This document shows positions 6,497 through 13,363 of a stretch of DNA of 17,816 nt, in pieces. The stretch covers positions 1-17,816 of the forward strand of contig CAYJAP010000013.1 in assembly GCA_964368425.1 (NCBI GenBank), in the 5' to 3' direction. This DNA comes from CAYJAP01 sp964368425 (GTDB lineage: Bacteria; Bacillota; Clostridia; Christensenellales; UBA1242). Numbering within the stretch: position 1 is the first letter of the stretch; each line of letters starts with the position of its first letter. The position numbers and the translations under genes are program-made. The notes beneath the pieces are model-generated. The model did no database searches, had not been told where the DNA came from, and saw only the letters and a program-made list of their open reading frames with translations.

Positions 6497-6952
6497 ATGT
6501 CCAATATATCAGATATAATTGAAGAGTTTATACTTTCTCAGTTAGAAGATGACATGACGATAAATCTTTCCCGTAATGAATTAGCGGACTTTTTTGGCTG
6601 TGCACCTAGTCAGATAAATTATGTGCTTTCTACCCGCTTTACTCCGCTGAAAGGATTTGATGTCGAAAGTAGGAGAGGTGGTGGCGGATATATAAAGTTG
6701 ATCAGAATTGACAATAATTCAGATGAGTACGTACAAATGTTGTTGCAAAATGTTTTAACTAAACCTATCAATTTTGCAAACGCCGTACAGGTACTGGATA
6801 ATCTGCTTGAAAGACTAATTATCAGTGAAGAAGAATACAATATAATTAGAACGACTATATCTCCAAAATCTCTGGCTATGCCTGTACAGTTGGAGGATAA
6901 AGTGAGAGCAAATATATTAAAAAATGTCTTAGTTTCAGTGCTAAGGAAGTAA
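6497..6952 (+). CDS. ctsR: Transcriptional repressor CtsR
   Basis: Class III heat-shock repressor that binds tandem heptads near clp promoters. The N-terminal winged helix carries NELADFFGCAPSQINYVLSTRFT (27-49). The wing has RRGGGGY (59-65), including the tetraglycine loop known as the thermosensor in Bacillus. The C-terminal dimerisation domain contains LLERLIISEEEYNIIR. The 151 residues are close to the usual 150-155. GGGAGG six bases upstream sets the start. A perfect operator at 6461-6477 shows autoregulation. clpC follows after 10 bases. The mcsA and mcsB genes that sit between ctsR and clpC in Bacillus and many clostridia are absent here. Confidence 0.97.
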   Translation: MSNISDIIEEFILSQLEDDMTINLSRNELADFFGCAPSQINYVLSTRFTPLKGFDVESRRGGGGYIKLIRIDNNSDEYVQMLLQNVLTKPINFANAVQVLDNLLERLIISEEEYNIIRTTISPKSLAMPVQLEDKVRANILKNVLVSVLRK

Positions 6953-6962
6953 GGAGAAAATT

Positions 6963-9452
6963 ATGAATTTTGGAATAAAAGCAACCCAGAGCGTTAGTAA
7001 CGTTTTAAAATATGCATCAAGAATTGCTACCAAATACGGTAGTTTTCAGATAGGAACAGAGCACTTATTGTACGGGTTAACATGTGTGACAGATTCGTTG
7101 TCGTATAAGATACTAAATACTTATGGTGTTACAAGTAATGCTTTAGACGTCATCTTTGATAACAGTTTTACTTTGAGCAATATCTTCGCTCAGAGTGCCG
7201 AAGAGTTGACGCCAAGAAGTAAAGAAGCTTTTTTAATAGCTAATAATTTTGCTTCTCAGATAGGTCATGATTTTGTTGGCACAGAGCATTTGTTGGTTGC
7301 TCTATTAACTAGTGAAGAAAACTACGCAACGACGATTTTGAGAAAGGCTTTTAGAATAAATGTCGGTGATTTGAAAAATCGAGTACTGCATACATTGAAA
7401 AGTGACAGAGAGAATATTAAAGCATTTGAGCAGCCACAAAACAGTTATGCTGATTTATCTCAACAAAATGTTGCTCAAACAGGTAGTAAGTTGCCAAAAA
7501 CTTTATTGGAGATGGGACAGGACTTAACTCTTAAAGCAAGAGAAAACAGGATTGATCCTATCATAGGCAGAGAAACAGAGATTGCTCGTATGGTCGAAAT
7601 TCTCTGTAGAAAAACTAAGAACAATCCTGTTCTTATAGGAGAAGCTGGTGTAGGAAAAAGCGCTATAGTAGATGGTTTAGCACTAGCGATAGTTAAGGGT
7701 AATGTACCAAGTCAGTTGAAGAACAAGTCGATTTTCTCACTAGAGTTGGGTGGGTTGATGGCAGGCACGAAGTATCGTGGAGCGTTGGAAGAAAAACTGA
7801 AAGAAGTGATCAACATCATAACAACTGATAAAAACATCATCGTCTTTATCGACGAAATTCATACCCTGATGCAGGCGGGTTCTGATAAGGGAGAAATAAA
7901 CCCTGCAGACATGTTAAAACCGTATTTATCGAGAGGCGAGTTCCAGACTATAGGGGCAACTACTACCGATGAATACAGAAGATTTGTGGAGAAAGATAAA
8001 GCACTTGAGAGAAGGTTCCAGCCGGTTATGGTCAATCCTCCAAGTGTAGAACAAACGATACAGATTCTGGAAGGAATTAAAGACAGTTATGAGGCTTTCC
8101 ACAAAGTGAAAATCTCTCATGAAGCTATAGTCGCTGCGGCTAGTCTAAGCGATAAATATATTGCTGATAGAAGTTTGCCGGATAAGGCGATCGATCTCAT
8201 CGACGAAGCAAGTTCGAGAGCAAAGGTAAGAGGAAACCGTATCCCTGATGATTTGAAAAAATTGGAAGATGAACTAGCTTCACTGCAGGCTGAGAAAAAA
8301 GAGGCATTGATAGCAGAAAATTTTGAAAAGGCCAGCAAGTTCAGGGATAAGATAAACGAGCTGGAGATGAAGAAAAGAGAAAGATTCAAGAATCAAGATA
8401 TTACGCGTGAGTTAGTAATTAACGAAGACGACATTAGTGAAATTATCAGTAGTTGGACGGGGATTCCTGTAACAAAAATTACGGAAAGTGAAAAAGAGAA
8501 ATTGCAGAACTTAGAAAACATTTTACACAAAAGAGTTATCGGACAAAACGAAGCAGTATCGGCTGTGAGTAAGGCTATACGACGTGCGAGAATAGGACTT
8601 AAGGACGGTAACCGACCTATCGGCTCATTTATGTTCCTTGGACAGACAGGGGTGGGTAAAACCGAGTTGTGTAAAGCTTTGGCTGAGGCAATGTTCGACA
8701 ACGAGAATAACGTTATCCGTTTGGACATGAGTGAATATATGGAGAAACATAGCGTATCGAAGCTGATAGGCTCTCCTCCGGGGTATGTGGGATTTGACGA
8801 CGGCGGGCAGTTGACAGAGGCTGTTAGACGTAAACCATATAGTGTAGTGCTTTTCGACGAGATTGAAAAAGCACACCCAGATGTGTTCAACATGCTTCTA
8901 CAAGTACTAGATGATGGGCGATTAACAGACAGTCATGGCAGAACAGTTTCCTTTAAGAATACAGTCATTATTTTAACTTCTAACATTGGTGTAAACGAAA
9001 TTCCAAGAGCTAAAAAGTCTTTAGGGTTCGACACAAATGAAACACAGAAAGAGTTGTCATATAACAGTTTATCTGACATTCTAATAACTGCTATGAAGAA
9101 ACATTTCAAGCCGGAATTTATCAACCGAATCGACGTTATTACTGTATTCCATTCGCTGGAGTATTCAGACTTAGCAAGCATTGCAAAGATCTTTATATCT
9201 AAGTTGAACAGAAGGTTACAGGCAAAGGGCGCTAATCTAAAGGTCACAGAAGGTGCGTTAAAGTATCTTATCGAGAAAGGTTATGATAGTGAGTACGGGG
9301 CTAGACCGCTAAGGCGATTGATAGAACAAGAGATAGAAGATCATATTGCGGAATTCATGATAGATGGTACGATAAAATCTGGTAACACCATCGTGATAAC
9401 CGCCGCTGACGGAAAATTATCATTGAAAATGGAAGAAAAGTCCGATAAGTAG
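6963..9452 (+). CDS. clpC: ATP-dependent Clp protease ATP-binding subunit ClpC
   Basis: AAA+ unfoldase that feeds substrates to the ClpP peptidase. The 829 residues hold a Clp_N repeat domain (about 1-145), AAA-1 with Walker A GEAGVGKS (226-233) and Walker B FIDEIH (295-300), and a UVR-containing middle region (about 432-470), which separates ClpC from ClpA and ClpB. AAA-2 has Walker A GQTGVGKT (560-567), Walker B VVLFDEIEKAH (628-638) and GSPPGYVG. Both N-domain GTEH motifs, which supply the phosphoarginine-docking glutamates in Bacillus ClpC, are kept (Glu33, Glu108). AAGGAG precedes the ATG. It is the second gene of the CtsR-controlled operon, with a strong terminator at 9460-9491. No adaptor gene (mcsA, mcsB) is present in this locus. 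Confidence 0.97.
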   Translation: MNFGIKATQSVSNVLKYASRIATKYGSFQIGTEHLLYGLTCVTDSLSYKILNTYGVTSNALDVIFDNSFTLSNIFAQSAEELTPRSKEAFLIANNFASQIGHDFVGTEHLLVALLTSEENYATTILRKAFRINVGDLKNRVLHTLKSDRENIKAFEQPQNSYADLSQQNVAQTGSKLPKTLLEMGQDLTLKARENRIDPIIGRETEIARMVEILCRKTKNNPVLIGEAGVGKSAIVDGLALAIVKGNVPSQLKNKSIFSLELGGLMAGTKYRGALEEKLKEVINIITTDKNIIVFIDEIHTLMQAGSDKGEINPADMLKPYLSRGEFQTIGATTTDEYRRFVEKDKALERRFQPVMVNPPSVEQTIQILEGIKDSYEAFHKVKISHEAIVAAASLSDKYIADRSLPDKAIDLIDEASSRAKVRGNRIPDDLKKLEDELASLQAEKKEALIAENFEKASKFRDKINELEMKKRERFKNQDITRELVINEDDISEIISSWTGIPVTKITESEKEKLQNLENILHKRVIGQNEAVSAVSKAIRRARIGLKDGNRPIGSFMFLGQTGVGKTELCKALAEAMFDNENNVIRLDMSEYMEKHSVSKLIGSPPGYVGFDDGGQLTEAVRRKPYSVVLFDEIEKAHPDVFNMLLQVLDDGRLTDSHGRTVSFKNTVIILTSNIGVNEIPRAKKSLGFDTNETQKELSYNSLSDILITAMKKHFKPEFINRIDVITVFHSLEYSDLASIAKIFISKLNRRLQAKGANLKVTEGALKYLIEKGYDSEYGARPLRRLIEQEIEDHIAEFMIDGTIKSGNTIVITAADGKLSLKMEEKSDK

Positions 9453-9459
9453 AGCTAAG

Positions 9460-9491
9460 ACTTTATGTGCATAATCACATAAAGTTTTTTT
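9460..9491 (+). terminator. Intrinsic terminator after clpC
   Basis: Arms ACTTTATGTG and CACATAAAGT form a perfect 10-bp stem with loop CATAAT and a seven-T tail, just after the clpC stop. Confidence 0.92.
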
Positions 9492-9508
9492 ATTTCAATA
9501 AAAGCATA

Positions 9509-9527
9509 ATTTGTTGCGCAAACAAAT
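9509..9527. repeat. Perfect 7-bp inverted repeat upstream of the hpf promoter
   Basis: ATTTGTT (9509-9515) and AACAAAT (9521-9527) flank GCGCA. No T tract follows, so it does not look like a terminator. It ends 10 bases before the predicted -35 of hpf and may be an operator. It does not fit the cre or Gram-positive LexA consensus. Confidence 0.45.
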
Positions 9528-9537
9528 GGTTAGTTGG

Positions 9538-9566
9538 TTGCTAAAACCTCTTTTCTTTGTTATTAT
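9538..9566 (+). promoter_or_regulatory. Promoter of the hpf operon
   Basis: TTGCTA (9538-9543) and TATTAT (9561-9566) are separated by 17 bp. The expected start, near 9573, leaves a short leader beginning at the AGGAGG Shine-Dalgarno of hpf. This also argues against the in-frame upstream start at 9511. Confidence 0.6.
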
Positions 9567-9585
9567 ATACGTAGGAGGGAGAGAT

Positions 9586-10110
9586 ATGAAGGTAAGTTAT
9601 ATTTCACGCAACTACAATATTCCTAAGGATTTTAAGGAAATACTAGAGAAAAAATTGAAAAAACTAGATAAATATTTTGATAAGGGTGTAACTGCGAAAA
9701 TTGTTTGCAACAAACAAAAAGATTTATACATACTTGAAGTTACTATAAACGCAAGCGGATTATTCTTCCGTTCTGAGGTTTCTAGCGATAATATGTTTAG
9801 TAATATAGACTTGGCTCTTCCGAAAATTGAAAAACAAATCACTAAAAATAGTGACAGATTTAAAACTAAGATGAAGAAAGACACTGTTACAGGTAACATT
9901 TTTGTTGAAGGTTCAGCTACTGAAACTCCTAAAAACCTTGTGAAAACCAAAAGATTTGAAATTGAACCTATGACGATTGAAGAGGCAGAGTACAGGATGG
10001 AAGCCTTAGGACATACATTCTTTATATTTATTAACGTTTATACTAACGAAGTAAACGTTTTATACAAGAGAAATGATGGAAATATCGGAAATATAGAGGT
10101 TGTTTATTAA
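9586..10110 (+). CDS. hpf: Ribosome hibernation promoting factor, long form
   Basis: Binds the 30S decoding region when growth stops and joins 70S ribosomes into inactive 100S dimers. The N-terminal S30AE domain (about 1-97) starts MKVSYISRNYNIPKDF with the basic helix EKKLKKLDKYF. The C-terminal dimerisation domain (about 117-174) shows KTKRFEIEPMTIEEAEYRME, ALGHTFFIF and VLYKRNDGNIG, the hallmark of long HPF. The 174 residues are slightly short of the usual 180-190. The start at 9586 follows AGGAGG; the 25 upstream in-frame codons would overlap the promoter and encode no family sequence. It is the first gene of an operon with the two genes that follow. Confidence 0.96.
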   Translation: MKVSYISRNYNIPKDFKEILEKKLKKLDKYFDKGVTAKIVCNKQKDLYILEVTINASGLFFRSEVSSDNMFSNIDLALPKIEKQITKNSDRFKTKMKKDTVTGNIFVEGSATETPKNLVKTKRFEIEPMTIEEAEYRMEALGHTFFIFINVYTNEVNVLYKRNDGNIGNIEVVY

Positions 10111-10123
10111 CATTTGAGGATTT

Positions 10124-10771
10124 ATGATTGAGGTTAAAAACGTTTATTTGAACTATGTTAAAGAGTACGCTACTCTGAACAACATAAATTTGTCGGTTGA
10201 GGCTGGAGAAACAGTTATACTTTTTGGTCAGAAAGAGAGTGGCAAGAGTAGTCTTATTCGTGTTATTGCTGGAATTGAGAAGGCAACGAAAGGTGATGTT
10301 TACATAAAAGGTATTAACATCAACAAGTTAAATTATAAGACAGATGTTAACATGGCATATATATCTGCACAGGGAACATTCTTCGAAAATAAGAGCGTGC
10401 AACAAAATCTGGAATATGTTCTTAAGATACGAAAATACATGTATGATAAGATCAAGTCAGACGTCGATGCGGTGCTACTAGCCAATAATCTGCAACACAT
10501 TAAGTCTATGAAATTAAAGGAGCTTAACAAGTCGGACAGAATTAAAGTGGCTATACTAAGGGCTAGTTTAAGGAAAGTTGACTTATTGATAATTGATGAT
10601 GTGTTTGAAGATATCCCGCTGGTGGAAGCAAAAAAATTAGTAGATATGTTAAAAGAAGAGTTGTTAGCGAAACATAAATGTACCACCGTTCTAGCTATTA
10701 GTAACGAAAAACTGTTAAAGTATTTTGACGGTAAAATAGTAAAAATAAGTTTTGGAAGTATGGAGAACTAA
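10124..10771 (+). CDS. ABC-type ATPase with degenerate catalytic motifs
   Basis: A 215-residue single ABC domain with no membrane segment. The N-terminal part is orthodox: A-loop Tyr11, Walker A GQKESGKSS (35-43) and Q-loop Gln83 in ISAQG. The rest departs from the family. The LSGGQ signature is replaced by LNKSD (134-138). Walker B is LLIIDD, with Asp159 where the catalytic Glu should be. The H-loop has Asn194 (AISNEK) in place of His. It may therefore bind ATP but hydrolyse it slowly or not at all. No permease gene is nearby. It begins 13 bases after hpf and ends 4 bases before the helix-turn-helix gene, so it is probably co-transcribed with both. FtsE-, LolD- or secretion-type ATPases are the nearest shapes, but I would not name it. 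Confidence 0.75.
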   Translation: MIEVKNVYLNYVKEYATLNNINLSVEAGETVILFGQKESGKSSLIRVIAGIEKATKGDVYIKGININKLNYKTDVNMAYISAQGTFFENKSVQQNLEYVLKIRKYMYDKIKSDVDAVLLANNLQHIKSMKLKELNKSDRIKVAILRASLRKVDLLIIDDVFEDIPLVEAKKLVDMLKEELLAKHKCTTVLAISNEKLLKYFDGKIVKISFGSMEN

Positions 10772-10775
10772 TAAT

Positions 10776-11150
10776 ATGAGTACAAAAGATAATGATGAAG
10801 GTTCAGCAGAGAGAATCAGAGAGGAATGTTTAAGTTTATTTTCTAGTAAAAATATTTTTTATAACTGTGGTGCTGATTTAATCCAGAAGTATAAAAATAT
10901 TTTTCAACTGCCAAATGTCAAAAAAGTTATAGAAAACGAAGAGTTATTAGCCACGGTAAATATTTTCTTTGACAATAGTTTGAATATCAGCACGGCAAGT
11001 AAGCTAGGGTATATGCACAGAAATACACTAGTTTACCGATTAGATAAACTCAAAAGCTTGATTGGTTTGGACGTCCGCAATTTTAACGATGCTGTTGTGT
11101 TTGGAAACCTCATATTATTTTACAACTTAATCAAACATGATTTATATTAA
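10776..11150 (+). CDS. Minimal PucR/CdaR-type helix-turn-helix protein
   Basis: A 124-residue protein whose C-terminal half matches the PucR C-terminal HTH (HTH_30): ELLATVNIFFDNSLNISTASKLGYMHRNTLVYRLDKLKSLIGLDVR, listed here as residues of about 56-101. The key piece is MHRNTLVYRLDKL. In full-length family members this domain sits behind a GGDEF-like sensor region; here only about 50 residues precede it, with no recognised domain. The ATG at 10776 has GGAG 10 bases upstream. An in-frame TTG at 10752 inside the ABC gene is less likely. It lies 4 bases after the ABC gene and is closed by the terminator at 11149-11174. The natural guess is a DNA-binding regulator linked to the ABC protein, but no target site is evident. 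Confidence 0.75.
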   Translation: MSTKDNDEGSAERIREECLSLFSSKNIFYNCGADLIQKYKNIFQLPNVKKVIENEELLATVNIFFDNSLNISTASKLGYMHRNTLVYRLDKLKSLIGLDVRNFNDAVVFGNLILFYNLIKHDLY

Positions 11151-11174
11151 AAGATGTGAAATACATCTTTTTTT
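11149..11174 (+). terminator. Terminator of the hpf operon
   Basis: Arms AAAAGATGT and ACATCTTTT form a perfect 9-bp stem with loop GAAAT and further T residues. The first arm overlaps the stop codon of the helix-turn-helix gene. Confidence 0.85.
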
Positions 11175-11245
11175 ATTGATATTAAATAGTGATAAAAGAA
11201 TTTAGCTTCTTCACATCTTTGTAAATGTTATAAATAAAAAAGTGA

Positions 11246-11269
11246 AAACCCACTGTAGATAGTGGGTTT
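11246..11269 (-). terminator. Terminator of the Asn/Met-rich gene
   Basis: Arms AAACCCACT and AGTGGGTTT form a perfect 9-bp stem with a 6-base loop. On the minus strand the stem is followed by TCAC and a six-T run. It overlaps the stop codon of the minus-strand gene, and with the hpf operon terminator it forms a convergent pair. Confidence 0.8.
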
Positions 11270-11825
11270 ATTCCTCGTCAATTTTTGTGTATGTATCAAT
11301 TTTATTCTCTGAAGACATCGAAGAAATTTTCGGTGGTGTATTATTCTTCGACTTGTTCAAAAACATGTTCATGAACGGGGCTAGTGTTGGATTATTAGGT
11401 AGCATGCCTTTCAATAATTCTGTTTGATCAAAGTTCTTATCCATCATTTTCATGAGTAGAGGATAGAGGTTTGCCATATTGTTATTCGCCATAGTATTCG
11501 CCGTTTGTTCAGCCCCCATGATGTTTACAGTCGGAGCCCCGCCACCCATCATACTTGCCATTGCGTTTAGCAATGCTGGATTACCCATGTTGGGGGTTAC
11601 ACTCTGTTGAGAAACAGTGTTTTGAGTATCAGGATATAAAGAGCAGTTGCCCTGGGGCATGTTGTTTGATGGAATATTTTTATTATTATTTATATTTTCT
11701 TGCAGTATTTGCTGACCACGCTTGGTGTATCTCTCTGGGAACTCGCCGTACGGATATTGTGATTCTAAACTATGTACATTAATCTTTTGTGCTTCAAAAA
11801 GTGTTTTTTTATTGTTTTTATCCAT
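11268..11825 (-). CDS. Asn/Met-rich low-complexity protein of unknown function
   Basis: A 185-residue protein that I do not recognise. It has about 29 Asn and 16 Met residues. The N-terminal 45 residues are charged and aromatic (YPYGEFPERYTKRGQQIL). The middle is Asn/Gln-rich and probably disordered. A Met/Gly/Ala block follows (NAMASMMGGGAP, near 86-97). Near 117-158 are two likely helices, LYPLLMKMMDKN and PTLAPFMNMFLNK, then an acidic tail. There is no signal peptide or membrane helix. AAAGGAG seven bases before the ATG is a strong Shine-Dalgarno, and a terminator overlaps the stop, so it is a real gene. It is transcribed divergently from the small protein-subtilisin pair. A structural or spore-associated role is possible but only a guess. 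Confidence 0.7.
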   Translation of the reverse strand: MDKNNKKTLFEAQKINVHSLESQYPYGEFPERYTKRGQQILQENINNNKNIPSNNMPQGNCSLYPDTQNTVSQQSVTPNMGNPALLNAMASMMGGGAPTVNIMGAEQTANTMANNNMANLYPLLMKMMDKNFDQTELLKGMLPNNPTLAPFMNMFLNKSKNNTPPKISSMSSENKIDTYTKIDEE

Positions 11826-11863
11826 GCTATATCTCCTTTATTTTTTTCCACACAAAAATGTTA

Positions 11864-11892
11864 TGTCAAATAAGTATATGCTTACATATAAT
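11864..11892 (+). promoter_or_regulatory. Divergent control region with candidate promoter of the small protein-subtilisin operon
   Basis: TATAAT (11887-11892) lies 29 bases before the start codon, with a moderate -35 ATGTCA (11863-11868) at 18 bp. The same bases read CATATAATA (11885-11893). This fits the -10 of sigma-K promoters (CATANNNTA) and matches the sigma-E -10 (CATACANT) with one mismatch, so the sigma class is unclear. An inverted repeat TATATG/CATATA (11875-11890) overlaps the -10. TGTCAAA at 11864-11870 resembles a Spo0A box core. On the minus strand GCATA and CATTTTT, 16 bp apart, weakly resemble a forespore promoter for the Asn/Met-rich gene. Confidence 0.4.
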
Positions 11893-11921
11893 AAAATAGT
11901 GATAGTTTTAGAGGAGAGGGC

Positions 11922-12212
11922 ATGGGAAATCGTTTTAGTAATTTTAAAGAGCGAGAGTGGACAGAAGATATAAAAGAAAAAGTAAAAGATATACCAAAAG
12001 AGGAAAAAGAGAATATCACGAATATGTATGAGAAGTACAGTCAGTTAAGTGGCGATGAGTTGTTATCAGAGTTTATCAAAACGAGCAAACAGCGGCGTGC
12101 AGATGGAACTTTAAACGATAGCGAACTTGCTCGCATGAAGGAAACTTTACTGCCATTTTTATCAGAAGAACAGAAAGGAAGGCTAAATCAACTACTTGAT
12201 TTAATACGATAA
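11922..12212 (+). CDS. Small charged helical protein coupled to a subtilisin
   Basis: A 96-residue protein with no recognised family. It is highly charged and predicted by eye to be mostly helical. A Lys/Glu-rich N-terminal half (EDIKEKVKDIPKEEKENI) is followed by a more conserved-looking C-terminal half: MYEKYSQLSGDELLSEFIK, then ADGTLNDSELARMKETLLPFLSEEQKGRLNQLLDLI. There is no signal peptide or membrane segment. GAGGAG five bases upstream sets the start. The stop TAA overlaps the ATG of the subtilisin gene as TAATG, so the two are translationally coupled. Possible roles are an inhibitor, a folding partner or a substrate of the protease. It could also be an independent spore-associated protein. 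Confidence 0.72.
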   Translation: MGNRFSNFKEREWTEDIKEKVKDIPKEEKENITNMYEKYSQLSGDELLSEFIKTSKQRRADGTLNDSELARMKETLLPFLSEEQKGRLNQLLDLIR

Positions 12213-13363
12213 TGAGTATTATGAAAATAGACCCACAGATACTATCTATGGTACATACTGAGAGCGTAAACCAGCACATTGATTGCATTGTATATGCAAA
12301 TAACTTTAGTGTGGCGAAAGCATTTTTACTTAAGAGGGGATATTCTATAGAAGAGTATCCGTTCATATCGGCATTTGGTTTAAACGTTAAACGAGACAAT
12401 ATCAAATCTTTGGCTGAGTTGCACGCTATAAAATACATAACGACCAACTCTAAAGTCAGCATGTTGGTTAACGTATCCCACGATGTCATGAAGTCTCCGC
12501 ATATACTCGGGTGGGGAGATTATCCGTTTGTATGTGCTGTGATAGATACTGGTGTGCAACCACACATAGACCTTTCTTTCCCGTATAACCAGATAATCAA
12601 CTCAGTGGATTTTATAAACGGTAAAGAGCTTTCTTACGACGATAACGGTCACGGCTCGTTTGTGGCGGGCGTACTATCGAGTAAGGGAGTGGTGTCAGGT
12701 GGAAAGTATGCGGGCATAGCTCCTGGCATTAATATCATCTCTCTAAAGGCTCTAGACCATAACGGCGAGGCGGGTGCATTTAGTATATTAAAAGCTATGC
12801 AGTGGGTGTACGATAACAAGTCTAAATATAATATCAAAGTCGTGTGTATGAGCTTTGGTAGTAGTCCTGTAGGTAAAAACGACCCGTTGATGTTGGGGGC
12901 AGATGTGTTATGGGACAACGGCATAGTTGTAGTTTCAGCTGCGGGAAACAGTGGTCCAGAACGTGAGACGATAAAATCTCCCGGCTCGAGCACTAAAATT
13001 ATTACGGTGGGAGCGATAGACGATAGGCGAGAAACTGACGAGGAATATACTATTGCAGAGTTCTCTAGTCGTGGACCTATATACGGCAACTACAAGCCTG
13101 ATTTGGTAGCTCCTGGCGTCAATATAGTGGGATCATCGAATTATGCGGTACACAAGTCTTTTTACGGTTCAATGAGCGGAACGAGCGTAGCTACACCGAT
13201 GGTGGCGGGGATATGTTGTAACCTTCTAAAAGAGAATAAAAAATTAAGTCCAAACCAGATAAAACAACTACTTATTTCTAGTTGTGAACCTATCACTCAC
13301 AACAGAAACGATGAGGGGTTTGGACTTATAAATTATGAAAAATTATTGCAGATGATACGTTAG
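12212..13363 (+). CDS. Intracellular S8 (subtilisin-like) serine protease
   Basis: The 383-residue enzyme has the full catalytic triad: Asp112 in AVIDTGV, His147 in DDNGHGS and Ser325 in GSMSGTSVATP. The oxyanion Asn246 is in SAAGNSGP. The region before the triad (about 23-90) resembles an I9-type propeptide: IVYANN, then AKAFLLKRGYSIEEYPFISAFGL and ITTNSKV. There is no signal peptide, so it should act in the cytoplasm (compare Bacillus AprX or Isp) or be packed into the spore. The start overlaps the stop of the small upstream gene (TAATG) and has no Shine-Dalgarno of its own; ATG 12221 is an alternative. At the 3' end it overlaps the convergent desulfurase gene by 4 bases, with no terminator between. 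Confidence 0.92.
   Translation: MSIMKIDPQILSMVHTESVNQHIDCIVYANNFSVAKAFLLKRGYSIEEYPFISAFGLNVKRDNIKSLAELHAIKYITTNSKVSMLVNVSHDVMKSPHILGWGDYPFVCAVIDTGVQPHIDLSFPYNQIINSVDFINGKELSYDDNGHGSFVAGVLSSKGVVSGGKYAGIAPGINIISLKALDHNGEAGAFSILKAMQWVYDNKSKYNIKVVCMSFGSSPVGKNDPLMLGADVLWDNGIVVVSAAGNSGPERETIKSPGSSTKIITVGAIDDRRETDEEYTIAEFSSRGPIYGNYKPDLVAPGVNIVGSSNYAVHKSFYGSMSGTSVATPMVAGICCNLLKENKKLSPNQIKQLLISSCEPITHNRNDEGFGLINYEKLLQMIR

Noticed and set aside
6384..6518. 44-codon ORF starting MARLFAEKLD upstream of ctsR
   Set aside because: It runs through the ctsR promoter and operator into ctsR out of frame, its Shine-Dalgarno is poor, and no promoter precedes it.
8393..8893. Minus-strand ORF of 166 codons inside clpC
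   Set aside because: It is a shadow of the strongly conserved AAA-2 region, with no start signal or recognisable protein.
9511..9585. N-terminal extension of hpf
   Set aside because: It would overlap the promoter and AGGAGG site and adds a hydrophobic sequence not found in HPF proteins.
11555..11973. Plus-strand ORFs opposite and beyond the Asn/Met-rich gene
   Set aside because: They overlap the minus-strand gene and the divergent promoter region, lack Shine-Dalgarno sites, and compete with the well-supported gene at 11922.
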